From: Mesorhizobium loti
Lineage (GTDB): Bacteria > Pseudomonadota > Alphaproteobacteria > Rhizobiales > Rhizobiaceae
Assembly: GCF_002858745.1 (NCBI RefSeq)
Contig: NZ_PJRO01000014.1
Location: forward strand, 121,970-185,969
Reading direction: 5' to 3'
DNA: 64,000 nt
Every line of letters begins with the position of its first letter. The stretch's first letter is position 1. The notes below the pieces were generated by a model that did no database searches, had not been told where the DNA came from, and saw nothing but the letters and a program-made list of their open reading frames with translations. This document shows, in pieces, positions 25,820 to 33,706 of this stretch. The translations under genes and the position numbers were made by a program.

Positions 25820-27427
25820 CTACTGCAGATGGATCAGGCGCAGCGGCAAACCGCCGTCGGCGCGCTGTTTCAGATCGATGCCGTTCTTGATGCCCCAGAT
25901 CACCATCTGCTGGTGCAGCGGGATATAGGCTGCCGACTCCTTGATGATGGCGAGCGCCTCGCCGATCAGTCCGCGCCGCTTGTCGGCATCCGTCTCAACC
26001 TGGATGCGCGCAATGAGGTCGTCGACCTTCTTGTCGGAATAGCCGCCGATGTTGAAGATGCCACGGCCGCTTGCCGGATCGCGCGTGCCGATGATGGTCT
26101 GCAGCATGTTGTGAGCATCATAGGTAGCCGGTGTGAAGCCAACCATGGCAAAGCTGGTCTTGTATTCCGGCGGGTTGATCTGCTGCGCCCAGCGGCCGAC
26201 GGTCTGGGCGCGCGGCTGCACGTCGACGCCGATCCGCGCCATAAGACCGGCCAGGGTGATGCAGATCGCCTCGTCCATGACGAAGCGGTCGTTGGTGCAG
26301 TCCAGCGTCACGCTGAAGCCGTTCGGATAGCCGGCCTCGGCCAGCAGTTTCTTGGCTTTCTCCACGTCCGGCACGGTCGGTGCGCCGACCGCGTCGTTGT
26401 AGCCATTGACTTCCTTGGCAACCAGCGTGCCGGTCGGCACCGAGAAGCCGCGCATCACCTTCTTGTGGATGACCTCGCTGTCGATGGCCAGCCGCAACGC
26501 CTCGCGCACGCGCTGGTCCTTGAACGGATTGGCGCCCTTGACGCTGGAGAACAGCAACTCATCGCGCGCAACGTCCATCTGCAGATAGATGACCCGCACG
26601 TCCGGCCCCGACATGACGTGGAACCCTTCGGTGCTGCCGACACGCTCGGCGTCCTGCGGTGGCACGGCCTGGATCATGTCGACTTCGCCGGACAGCAGCG
26701 CCGAAACGCGGGTCGCCGGATTGGCGATGACGAAGAAGGTCGACTTATCGATATTGTGCTGCGGCTTGTCCCACCAGTCGGGGTTGGCGGTCATCACCGT
26801 GCGGATGTTAGGCTCGCGCTCGGTCACCTTAAACGGACCGGTGCCGTTCATGTTGCGCGTCGCGAAGCTCTCGTCCTTGTTGTCGGCCGATGCCGCCTTG
26901 ACGGCACCGTTGGCCTCCGCCCACTCCTTGTCCATGATCAGCCATTCGGTGATCTCGAGTGGCAGGATAGGGTCGACACCCCGGGTCTTCATTTCGATCG
27001 TGTAGTCGTCTACGCGCGTTATCGACTCGACCGTCGCCAGCATGCCTTCAACGCCGGAATGCTGCGAACGATTGAATGAGAAGACGACGTCGTCGGCATT
27101 GAAGGTGGAACCGTTCTGGAACTTCACGCCCTCGCGCAGCTTGAAGCGCCAGACATTTCCGTCCTGATGCCATTCGGTTGCAAGAGCCGGCTCAAGCGAA
27201 AGATCGGCGGCGCGCCGGATCAGCGGCTCATAGACATTGCTTAGCACCGACAGCACGAACGTATTGTCGACGGCATGCGGATCGAGCGTATACGCATCCA
27301 GCGGCGCGGCCCATTTGAACTCGGCCGATTGTGCCGGAGCCGCCATCAACCCCGCCATCAAAGCGCAGGATGCCAACAGTCGATGCACTTTCGACATTTT
27401 GCCGAAGCCCCCTACCCGTATTGCCAT
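25820..27427 (-). CDS. Peptide-type periplasmic solute-binding protein
   Basis: A 535-residue family 5 (SBP_bac_5) binding protein. Start 27427 has AGGAGGAG 3 bases upstream. A signal peptide begins near residue 11 and ends at PAQSA before EFKWAAPLD; the ten-residue forerunner MAIRVGGFGK is unusual. Typical segments: AYTLDPHAVDN, EPLIRRAADLSLEPALATEW, GTGPF-like NGTGPFKVTE. It is the first gene of the importer-deacylase operon and lies downstream of a long non-coding leader with a repeated 12-bp motif. Confidence 0.9.
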   Translation of the reverse strand: MAIRVGGFGKMSKVHRLLASCALMAGLMAAPAQSAEFKWAAPLDAYTLDPHAVDNTFVLSVLSNVYEPLIRRAADLSLEPALATEWHQDGNVWRFKLREGVKFQNGSTFNADDVVFSFNRSQHSGVEGMLATVESITRVDDYTIEMKTRGVDPILPLEITEWLIMDKEWAEANGAVKAASADNKDESFATRNMNGTGPFKVTEREPNIRTVMTANPDWWDKPQHNIDKSTFFVIANPATRVSALLSGEVDMIQAVPPQDAERVGSTEGFHVMSGPDVRVIYLQMDVARDELLFSSVKGANPFKDQRVREALRLAIDSEVIHKKVMRGFSVPTGTLVAKEVNGYNDAVGAPTVPDVEKAKKLLAEAGYPNGFSVTLDCTNDRFVMDEAICITLAGLMARIGVDVQPRAQTVGRWAQQINPPEYKTSFAMVGFTPATYDAHNMLQTIIGTRDPASGRGIFNIGGYSDKKVDDLIARIQVETDADKRRGLIGEALAIIKESAAYIPLHQQMVIWGIKNGIDLKQRADGGLPLRLIHLQ

Positions 27428-27707
27428 CTTCTCCTCCTCTTGTTTTTCTTGTCCCGGAGTCCCCCATCGGGTTTCTCCGAGGGCTGGTTTCAATGCTGTT
27501 GGAAAGCCGTGATCATTCGCCTCGCGCCTTGAGCGCTGAGTAGCGGGAGAAGACAGCGACCCCGGCCGCCCTGTGCGCATGGCAGATGGTCGAACGGACA
27601 CGCGAAGTGTTGCGGGCAATCATCATGGCTCCTCCCATTCGACTGGCGCATTCAGGGCGACCCTGATTACAGGGACGCAGCTATCGTTCGTTCAATAACG
27701 CACGATA

Positions 27708-27719
27708 CAGTATACAGTT
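27708..27719 (+). promoter_or_regulatory. Candidate operator, copy 1
   Basis: CAGTATACAGTT, about 280 bp upstream of the binding-protein start. The same 12 bases occur inverted at 27856-27867. A TATACT on the minus strand inside this copy could be a -10 element, so binding could block transcription. Confidence 0.45.
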
Positions 27720-27855
27720 CAAGCATAAAATTTTCTGACGGAGCTCGTAAAAAATCCCCAGATCGCCCGATACGAATACGGCATCCGTCTTTTTGTTGAC
27801 AAATCCAGATCAATTGCCAGTTTTGGCACGGTCATTGACCGAAAAGTACCCAATA

Positions 27856-27867
27856 AACTGTATACTG
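27856..27867 (-). promoter_or_regulatory. Candidate operator, copy 2
   Basis: AACTGTATACTG, the exact inverse of copy 1, with centres 148 bp apart, a spacing near 14 helical turns that would permit looping. No regulator gene adjoins it. Confidence 0.45.
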
Positions 27868-27933
27868 ATACAGGCTTTCGATGCGCCTTGCAGCGCTTTC
27901 AGTCGCCCGGCCCCGGAACGAGCGGGATATATA

Positions 27934-27955
27934 GCGGGCGGTCATGACCGCCCGC
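27934..27955 (-). terminator. Hairpin after the ABC ATPase gene
   Basis: A perfect palindrome, GCGGGCGGTC-AT-GACCGCCCGC, 14 bp after the ATPase stop at 27970. On the minus strand it is followed by TATATATCCC, only a weak U-tract, so it may be an intrinsic terminator or an mRNA-end stabiliser. Confidence 0.6.
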
Positions 27956-27969
27956 CCGGTATCGGATGA

Positions 27970-29070
27970 TCAGTTCGCCAGCCAGAGCGCCGACTTCGGC
28001 TTGAAGCCGATCATGGTCTCTCGGCCCGGCTCGAGCAGTGAATCGCCCGAATGGAACGGCGCGTCGATGAGCATCGTCGCACTGCCGACCTGAACACCGT
28101 AACGGACTGTAGCCCCAAGGAATTCGCGATGAGCAATCCTGCCCGGCAACGACACGGAACCCGGCTCATTGACGCCGATCCTGGCGTATTGCGGACGCAA
28201 CACCAGCTTAGCGCCTTCGGGTACATCCACACCCGCCGGAATTGGGATGGAGCCCGCGCCGGCCACCTCGAAACGTCGTGCGTTCCCGTCGCCAGTCACC
28301 TTTCCGTCGAGGATGTTTGCCGTGCCGAGGAAATTGGCAACGAACAAATTTGCCGGCTTCTCGTAGAGCCCCATTGGCGTACCGACCTGCTGGATACGGC
28401 CTTCGTTGAAAACGGCGATACGATCGCACACGGTGTTCGCCTCTTCCTGATCATGGGTGACGAAGATGGTCGTCAGCTGCAGCCGCTGCTGCAGTTCCCT
28501 GAGCTCGCGCCGAACCTCCACGCGCATCTTGGCGTCGAGGTTGGAGAGTGGCTCGTCGAGCAGAAGCACTCTCGGCTCGATCGCAATGGTGCGGGCGAGC
28601 GCCACGCGCTGTTGCTGGCCGCCTGAAAGTTGCGCTGGACGACGCTCGGCCAGGTGCTTGAGACCGACCAGATCGAGCGCAGCGTTGACCCGGCGCTCGA
28701 CTTCGGCCTTACGCAGCCGCCGTTCTTCCAGGCCAAAGGCGACATTGTGCGCCACCGTCATATGCGGCCAAAGCGCGTAGGACTGGAACACCATGCCGAT
28801 CTCGCGTTTCCAGGGCGGCATATCGAGGATGTCTTCGCCGCCGATCACCACCTTTCCTTGGCGGGCATGATTGAAACCCGCGATCAGCCTGAGCAATGTC
28901 GTCTTTCCGCAGCCTGACGGGCCGAGGAAAGCGAAGAACTCACCAGGTTTGATCTCCAGGTTGATATCCTTCAGCACATGCTGTTCGCCGTAGTAGAGAT
29001 TGACGTCAGTGATGCTGATGGCCTTCGCAGCTCCCCGGGAACCCGCTTCATTCCTGATTTCCATATTCAT
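27970..29070 (-). CDS. ABC transporter ATPase, iron/organophosphate-type (AfuC/FbpC/PotA-like)
   Basis: A 366-residue ATPase: Walker A GPSGCGKTT near residue 52, MVFQSYALWPHMTV, signature LSGGQQQRVALAR, Walker B VLLLDEPLSNLDAKM, then a C-terminal TOBE-like domain from about residue 270 (RPQYARIGVNEPG). This layout is shared by ferric, polyamine, sulfate and aminoethylphosphonate importers. It is the last gene of the set with the fused permease and binding protein at 29084-32226. Confidence 0.88.
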   Translation of the reverse strand: MNMEIRNEAGSRGAAKAISITDVNLYYGEQHVLKDINLEIKPGEFFAFLGPSGCGKTTLLRLIAGFNHARQGKVVIGGEDILDMPPWKREIGMVFQSYALWPHMTVAHNVAFGLEERRLRKAEVERRVNAALDLVGLKHLAERRPAQLSGGQQQRVALARTIAIEPRVLLLDEPLSNLDAKMRVEVRRELRELQQRLQLTTIFVTHDQEEANTVCDRIAVFNEGRIQQVGTPMGLYEKPANLFVANFLGTANILDGKVTGDGNARRFEVAGAGSIPIPAGVDVPEGAKLVLRPQYARIGVNEPGSVSLPGRIAHREFLGATVRYGVQVGSATMLIDAPFHSGDSLLEPGRETMIGFKPKSALWLAN

Positions 29071-29083
29071 CGTTCTGGAATTC

Positions 29084-30793
29084 CTATTTGTTCATTCCGA
29101 GCGTCTTCTGACGGCGCTCGACCACGTAGTGGGACAGCAGCGTGCAGGCTGCGACCATGATGACGGCAATGACGCCGAGTGCGGCACCCGGCCCGCGCCC
29201 GGCAGGTGACTGCATGAAGACGTAAAGGCCGTAGGCAATGGGCGCGTCGGAATTGCTCTGGATGAGCATCAGCGTTGCGGAAAGCTCGACGGCCGCAGTC
29301 GAGAAGGACGTGACGAAGCCCGCGAGCAGGCCGCCGGTCATAAGCGGCAGGACGATGCGCCGGATGGTACGCTGCTTGGTGGCGCCGAGGTTCTCCGCTG
29401 CTTCCTCAAGCGACTGCGACACTTGTTGCAGCGCGGCGTAGCAGGCTCGCAGCGCATAAGGCAGGCGGCGGATAGCAAGTGCCATCACAACCATCACCCA
29501 GAGCGTCGCAAGTGGGGTCCCGTCAGGCAGGCTGATGCCGTAGAAAGTGCGAAGATAGCCGATGCCGAGCACCACGCCCGGGATTGCCAGCGCGGCGGTC
29601 GCAGCCCAGTCGAGCCAGCGCCGGCCGATCACCTTGGTGCGCAGCACAAGATAGGCGATGGCGCCGCCGACGATGACGTCTATGAGACCGGCCAGGCTGG
29701 CGTAGATCAGCGTGTTCTTGATGTAGAGCGAACTTTCGCCAAAGACGCGGGTGTAGTGGGCGACGGTGAAGCCGTCAGGCAGTGGGCTGAACGACCACAC
29801 CGTGGCCAGCGACAACAGCAAAAGACCGATATGCGGTGACAGCACAAGAAGCAGGATCAGGCCAACCACGCCATAAGCCAGAACCGCTTCCCCGCGGCGG
29901 AGCGGGCGTTTGGACAGCCCGCCGCCGCCGCGCTGGACAGTCGAGTAATCCTTGCCACGCATCGCCACTGCCGACAGCCACATGGCAAAAATCGAGACGA
30001 CGATAAGGATGACCGAGATCACATAGCCCATCGGATCGGTGAGGCCGACCGAGGTGACGCGCAGATAGGCCTGCGGCGCCAGCATATCCTTGACATTAAG
30101 CAGGAGCGGGGTGGCCAGGTCATCGAAAACCTTGACGAAAACCAGCGAAGCCCCTGCGAGATAACCAGGCATCGCCAGAGGGAAGACGATGCGGCGAAAC
30201 AGGCGAAAACCTGAGGAGCCCAGGTTCTGGGCTGCTTCTTCCATCGACCGGTCGATGTTGCGCAGACTGGTCGACAGATTGATCAGGATGAACGGAAAAT
30301 AGTGCAGCGACTGCACGAAGATGACGCCGTTCAGGCCCTCCATAAAAGGGATGCGGAAACCCAGCCAGTCGTTGAGCAGGAGGTTGACTGTGCCGTTGCG
30401 GCCAAACAGCAGCTGCATGGCGACCGCCCCGACGAATGGCGGCATGATCAGCGGAATGAACCCCAGTGTCTGGATCAGAAGCGAGCCGCGAAACTCGAAG
30501 CGCGTGGTGAGCACGGCCAGAGGCAGGGCGATCAGCGTGCCCCAGACCACCGACATGGCCGAGACATAGACCGAGTTGAAGAAGGATTGCTGGAACAGCC
30601 TGGTGCGAAAGAAGTCCTGGAAATTGACGATGGTGAGCGCACCCGTGCCTTTTTCCGTAAAGGCCGTGTAGATCACGGTTCCCGCAGGGATCACCAGGAA
30701 GATGGCAAGAAACAGGGCTATCAAGGCAACCGCGGCGATCTGACCGGGCTTGGCTGAGATACGGTTTATCGGGATTGCGGCAGCGAATGCCAT
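29084..30793 (-). CDS. Fused double-domain ABC permease (AfuB/FbpB-like)
   Basis: A 569-residue inner-membrane protein with two permease halves in one chain, about twelve helices. Each half has an EAA loop: EEAAQNLGSSGFRLFRRIVFP near residue 205 (split EEAAQNLGSS, GFRLFRRIVFP) and EEAAENLGATKQRTIRRIVLP near residue 470 (split EEAAENLGATK, QRTIRRIVLP). Such fused permeases serve ferric and phosphonate/hexose-phosphate importers. GGAG lies 7 bases before the ATG. A strong hairpin separates it from the binding protein. Confidence 0.88.
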   Translation of the reverse strand: MAFAAAIPINRISAKPGQIAAVALIALFLAIFLVIPAGTVIYTAFTEKGTGALTIVNFQDFFRTRLFQQSFFNSVYVSAMSVVWGTLIALPLAVLTTRFEFRGSLLIQTLGFIPLIMPPFVGAVAMQLLFGRNGTVNLLLNDWLGFRIPFMEGLNGVIFVQSLHYFPFILINLSTSLRNIDRSMEEAAQNLGSSGFRLFRRIVFPLAMPGYLAGASLVFVKVFDDLATPLLLNVKDMLAPQAYLRVTSVGLTDPMGYVISVILIVVSIFAMWLSAVAMRGKDYSTVQRGGGGLSKRPLRRGEAVLAYGVVGLILLLVLSPHIGLLLLSLATVWSFSPLPDGFTVAHYTRVFGESSLYIKNTLIYASLAGLIDVIVGGAIAYLVLRTKVIGRRWLDWAATAALAIPGVVLGIGYLRTFYGISLPDGTPLATLWVMVVMALAIRRLPYALRACYAALQQVSQSLEEAAENLGATKQRTIRRIVLPLMTGGLLAGFVTSFSTAAVELSATLMLIQSNSDAPIAYGLYVFMQSPAGRGPGAALGVIAVIMVAACTLLSHYVVERRQKTLGMNK

Positions 30794-30861
30794 GGCGGTC
30801 TCCGGATGAATTCATCGTGCCGAACCGATCAATGTGGCCGGAACGGAAGACATGGGTGATC

Positions 30862-30891
30862 GAAAACGGCCGCCTGCTCGCGCAGGCGGCC
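30862..30891 (-). terminator. Intercistronic terminator-like hairpin between binding protein and permease
   Basis: Perfect 10-bp stem GGCCGCCTGC/GCAGGCGGCC with a 4-base loop (30868-30891), followed on the minus strand by GTTTTC. Located 16 bp after the binding-protein stop. It would let most transcripts end there, giving more binding protein than permease. Confidence 0.75.
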
Positions 30892-30906
30892 TACGCGCCG
30901 GTTCGC

Positions 30907-32226
30907 TCAGTCGATGAGGGCCAGCGCGGCTTCCGCTTTGCTCTGGGCGCCGGCATACTTCTCAGTTGCGAATGCCGCCCACTGCTGCTCGAGCTCGGCC
31001 TGGCGAGCGGTCTTCTGGTCACCGCCGGTGAAGGCATCCCGGACTTCCTGGCTTGCCGCCTGTTCTGCGGTAATCGGCATCGCTGCAATCAGAGAACGAG
31101 CCTCTTCGAGCAATCCGCGGGCTTCAGCATTGTCACTTTTGGCCAATGCCTGCTCGGCGGCATGGACAGCCTTGGTCGCGCCCTTCAGCTTGTCGAGCTG
31201 GAACGAGATCAGCTGATCGAACAAGGTGTCGACGACATCGGTGCGCTTTTTCGAGACATCGGCGTCGAAGGTGATCATCGACTGAAAACGCGGATCCTTG
31301 AATGGATTCGGGAAACCCTCGGGAGCCTTTTCATAGAGCGCCGGATTGATCGGCAAGCGACGGATCGTCGGTTCGAGCAGGACAGTCTGGCCTTTTTCCG
31401 AAAGCAGATAGTTGACGAAGGCCTCGGCCCCTTTCTGGTTGGGAGCATTGGCGACGATTCCGATATTGGCTGGAACCACCGTTGTCACCGACGGATAGGC
31501 GAAACTGACCGGGAAGCCGCTGGCCTGCGCCGAAAAAGCGAAGAAGTCGATGACGATACCGATGCCCGTCTGGCCCGAATTCACGGCATCCGGCACGCCA
31601 AACGAGCGCTCGGTGACCTGCTGCAGGTTGCCGCCGATGCCTTTGAGCGTGCCCCAGCCCTTGTCCCAACCTTCCCCTTGAAGGATCGTCTCAATGGTCA
31701 GGTGCGTGGTGCCGGAGCGGGAAGGAGCCGCGATCGCGACATGATCGTAATATTCCGGCTTTGTCAGGTCGCCCCATTCGGACGGTTTGGGGATGTTGTT
31801 GGCCTCGAGATAGCGGTCGTTCGACATGATGCCATAACCGGACGCTGCGAAGCCGAAGTAGAAGCCGTCCGGGTCATTGACCGGATAGGATCCGACCTTG
31901 TCCGGCAAGCCGGTGACGGACGGCGTGAACCTGGTCAGCAGCTTTCGGCTCTTCAGGCTGTCGAAGGCATCAGGTGCTGAAGCCCAGAACAGGTCGGTCT
32001 GGTTGTTGCCCTTGGTTTCGTCGACGTATTTGACGCCGGAACTGGTGCTCTTGTTTTGAACATCCAGCGTGTACCCGGGATTAGCCGCCTCGAAGCTGGC
32101 TTTGAATGGATCGGTCACATCCTTGGAGAAGGACGTGACAATGGTCACTTTGCCGCCCCCTTCAGCGTGAGCGGCAACGATGGCGGCAGCCGAGATCAGC
32201 ATCGCCGCGGCAATGGTCTTCAACAT
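30907..32226 (-). CDS. Periplasmic solute-binding protein of the sigma-54 transporter
   Basis: A 439-residue binding protein with a signal peptide ending AIVAAHA before EGGGKVT. ATG has GGAGG 8 bases upstream. Domains: a ferric/AfuA-type binding fold to about residue 340, then a helical C-terminal extension rich in Ala, Gln and Glu. It shares SGYGI, PSRSGTTHL, a GGNL..VT.RSFGV block and GIGI.IDF with the second binding protein at 35604. It is preceded by a near-consensus sigma-54 promoter. Ligand unknown: ferric complexes, phosphoglycerates and phosphonates are all bound by relatives. Confidence 0.88.
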   Translation of the reverse strand: MLKTIAAAMLISAAAIVAAHAEGGGKVTIVTSFSKDVTDPFKASFEAANPGYTLDVQNKSTSSGVKYVDETKGNNQTDLFWASAPDAFDSLKSRKLLTRFTPSVTGLPDKVGSYPVNDPDGFYFGFAASGYGIMSNDRYLEANNIPKPSEWGDLTKPEYYDHVAIAAPSRSGTTHLTIETILQGEGWDKGWGTLKGIGGNLQQVTERSFGVPDAVNSGQTGIGIVIDFFAFSAQASGFPVSFAYPSVTTVVPANIGIVANAPNQKGAEAFVNYLLSEKGQTVLLEPTIRRLPINPALYEKAPEGFPNPFKDPRFQSMITFDADVSKKRTDVVDTLFDQLISFQLDKLKGATKAVHAAEQALAKSDNAEARGLLEEARSLIAAMPITAEQAASQEVRDAFTGGDQKTARQAELEQQWAAFATEKYAGAQSKAEAALALID

Positions 32227-32275
32227 AGATAATTCCTCCCGATCACCGCCAGGTTTTGGCGGCCGCTAAAGACTG

Positions 32276-32292
32276 AGCAAGCCGCATGCCAA
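32276..32292 (-). promoter_or_regulatory. Sigma-54 (-24/-12) promoter of the transporter operon
   Basis: TTGGCATGCGGCTTGCT on the minus strand against the consensus YTGGCACGRNNNTTGCW: the -24 GG and -12 GC are present at the correct 10-base spacing, and only two of the 14 fixed positions differ. It lies 50 bp before the binding-protein ATG. The adjacent gene encodes an NtrC-type activator with GAFTGA. Confidence 0.8.
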
Positions 32293-32374
32293 TTGCGGAA
32301 ATCCGGCAATTCCGGGCTTCTTCAGCGGAGATTGGGTCAGAACGGTAACATGGCCACGCCGCAGCATGGGTAAT

Positions 32375-33706
32375 TCAGGTAACGTCGCCATCCTCGCCGC
32401 GCGTGGCTATGCCGTGCTTGCGCATCTTGAGGTAGAGCGTCTTGCGTGAGATGCCGAGCGCGTCGGCTGTGGCTCCCACACGCCCCTCCTGGGCGGATAG
32501 ACCGTCAAGGATGATGGTGCGCTCCACGCGGTCCATTTGCTCCTCCAAGGTCAATGCTCCATCGAAGTTCCTGATCTCCCCGGCTTCCTCCAGGCCAAGC
32601 ACGAAGCGTTCGGCGACATTGCGCAATTCCCGTACGTTGCCCGGCCATGTTCGACGGTCGAGATCGGTCAGGAATGCCGTACCCACTTGAGGAGGGATTC
32701 GCCCCTGACGCCTGGCGGCGAGCGCCAGGAAATGCCGGAACAGGAGGCCGACATCGCCCTTGCGGACACTGAGCGGTGGCAGCTCTATCCGAACGATATC
32801 GAGCCGATAGGCAAGGTCTTCACGAAACCGCCCCTGCACCGCCAGTTGATGCAGGTCGGCCTTCGTAGCCGCCACCACCTGGAGATCAACCCGCCGTTCC
32901 GTGTTCGAGCCGAGCCGTTCGATGAGACGCTCCTGCAGAACCCGCAGCAGGCGAACCTGGGCGGCCATCGGCATGGACTCGATCTCATCAAGGAACAGGG
33001 TGCCGCCGTCGGCGTGTTCGATCTTGCCGATGCGCTTTTCGCGTGCGCCCGTAAAGGCGCCGGCTTCATGACCGAAGAGCTCGGATTCCAGCATGGTTTC
33101 TGGAATGGCGCCACAATTGACAGCGACAAAATTGCCTTTGCGGTTGCTGAAATCGTGCAGGGCACGAGCCGCGACCTCCTTGCCGGTTCCGGTCTCGCCG
33201 ATGACAAGGATGTCGGTGGCAACTCCCACAACGCGCTTCAGCTTCTCGCGCAGCGCCACGATCGGTGCCGAATGACCAATGAGACGCGCCTCCCAGCCAT
33301 CAGTGTCAGTCGACAGACGTAGACGCCGGTTCTCCAACTGAAGCTGCCTATGTGCACGCGCTCTCTTGACCGTCTCGATGAGACGGAGCGGATCGGCCGG
33401 CTTTTCGATGAAATCCCAGGCGCCTTCGCGCATTGCCCGCAAAGCCATCGGGATGTCGCCGTGACCGGACATCAGCACGATCGGAATATCGGGGTCGATG
33501 CCACGCACGGCAGCAATCAGGTCGAAGCCGTCATATCTGGGCATACGCACGTCCGAGACGATGACAGCCCCGGTATCAGCCCTGAGATCGGCAACGGCTG
33601 CTGCCACGGAGCCATGGGCGGCGACTTCAAGGCCTTCAAGCTCCAGGACCTCGCGGTAACCATCCAGCACATTGGCATCGTCATCGACGAGGATGACATC
33701 GGTCAT
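32375..33706 (-). CDS. NtrC-family response regulator (PgtA/DctD-like)
   Basis: A 443-residue sigma-54 activator. Receiver domain at 1-120 with Asp52 in VIVSDVRMP as phosphorylation site. AAA+ domain with Walker A GETGTGKE at 170-176, GAFTGA at 215-220 for sigma-54 contact, and LFLDEIESMP as Walker B. A Fis-type HTH closes the protein (ATADALGISRKTLYLKM). It starts by ATGA overlap with the kinase gene. The nearest sigma-54 promoter is 83 bp past its stop, in front of the transporter operon, its likely target. Confidence 0.92.
   Translation of the reverse strand: MTDVILVDDDANVLDGYREVLELEGLEVAAHGSVAAAVADLRADTGAVIVSDVRMPRYDGFDLIAAVRGIDPDIPIVLMSGHGDIPMALRAMREGAWDFIEKPADPLRLIETVKRARAHRQLQLENRRLRLSTDTDGWEARLIGHSAPIVALREKLKRVVGVATDILVIGETGTGKEVAARALHDFSNRKGNFVAVNCGAIPETMLESELFGHEAGAFTGAREKRIGKIEHADGGTLFLDEIESMPMAAQVRLLRVLQERLIERLGSNTERRVDLQVVAATKADLHQLAVQGRFREDLAYRLDIVRIELPPLSVRKGDVGLLFRHFLALAARRQGRIPPQVGTAFLTDLDRRTWPGNVRELRNVAERFVLGLEEAGEIRNFDGALTLEEQMDRVERTIILDGLSAQEGRVGATADALGISRKTLYLKMRKHGIATRGEDGDVT

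Larger units (their letters stand above)
27428..27969. other. 542-bp intergenic region
   Basis: No supported gene. It holds two inverted copies of CAGTATACAGTT, a hairpin at 27934-27955 behind the upstream gene, and an AT-richer stretch (27700-27870) likely to contain the promoter of the solute-binding-protein gene at 27427. Confidence 0.7.

Noticed and set aside
27795..27800. TTGACA on the plus strand in the 542-bp intergenic region
   Set aside because: Both flanking genes are on the minus strand and no -10 or plus-strand gene follows.
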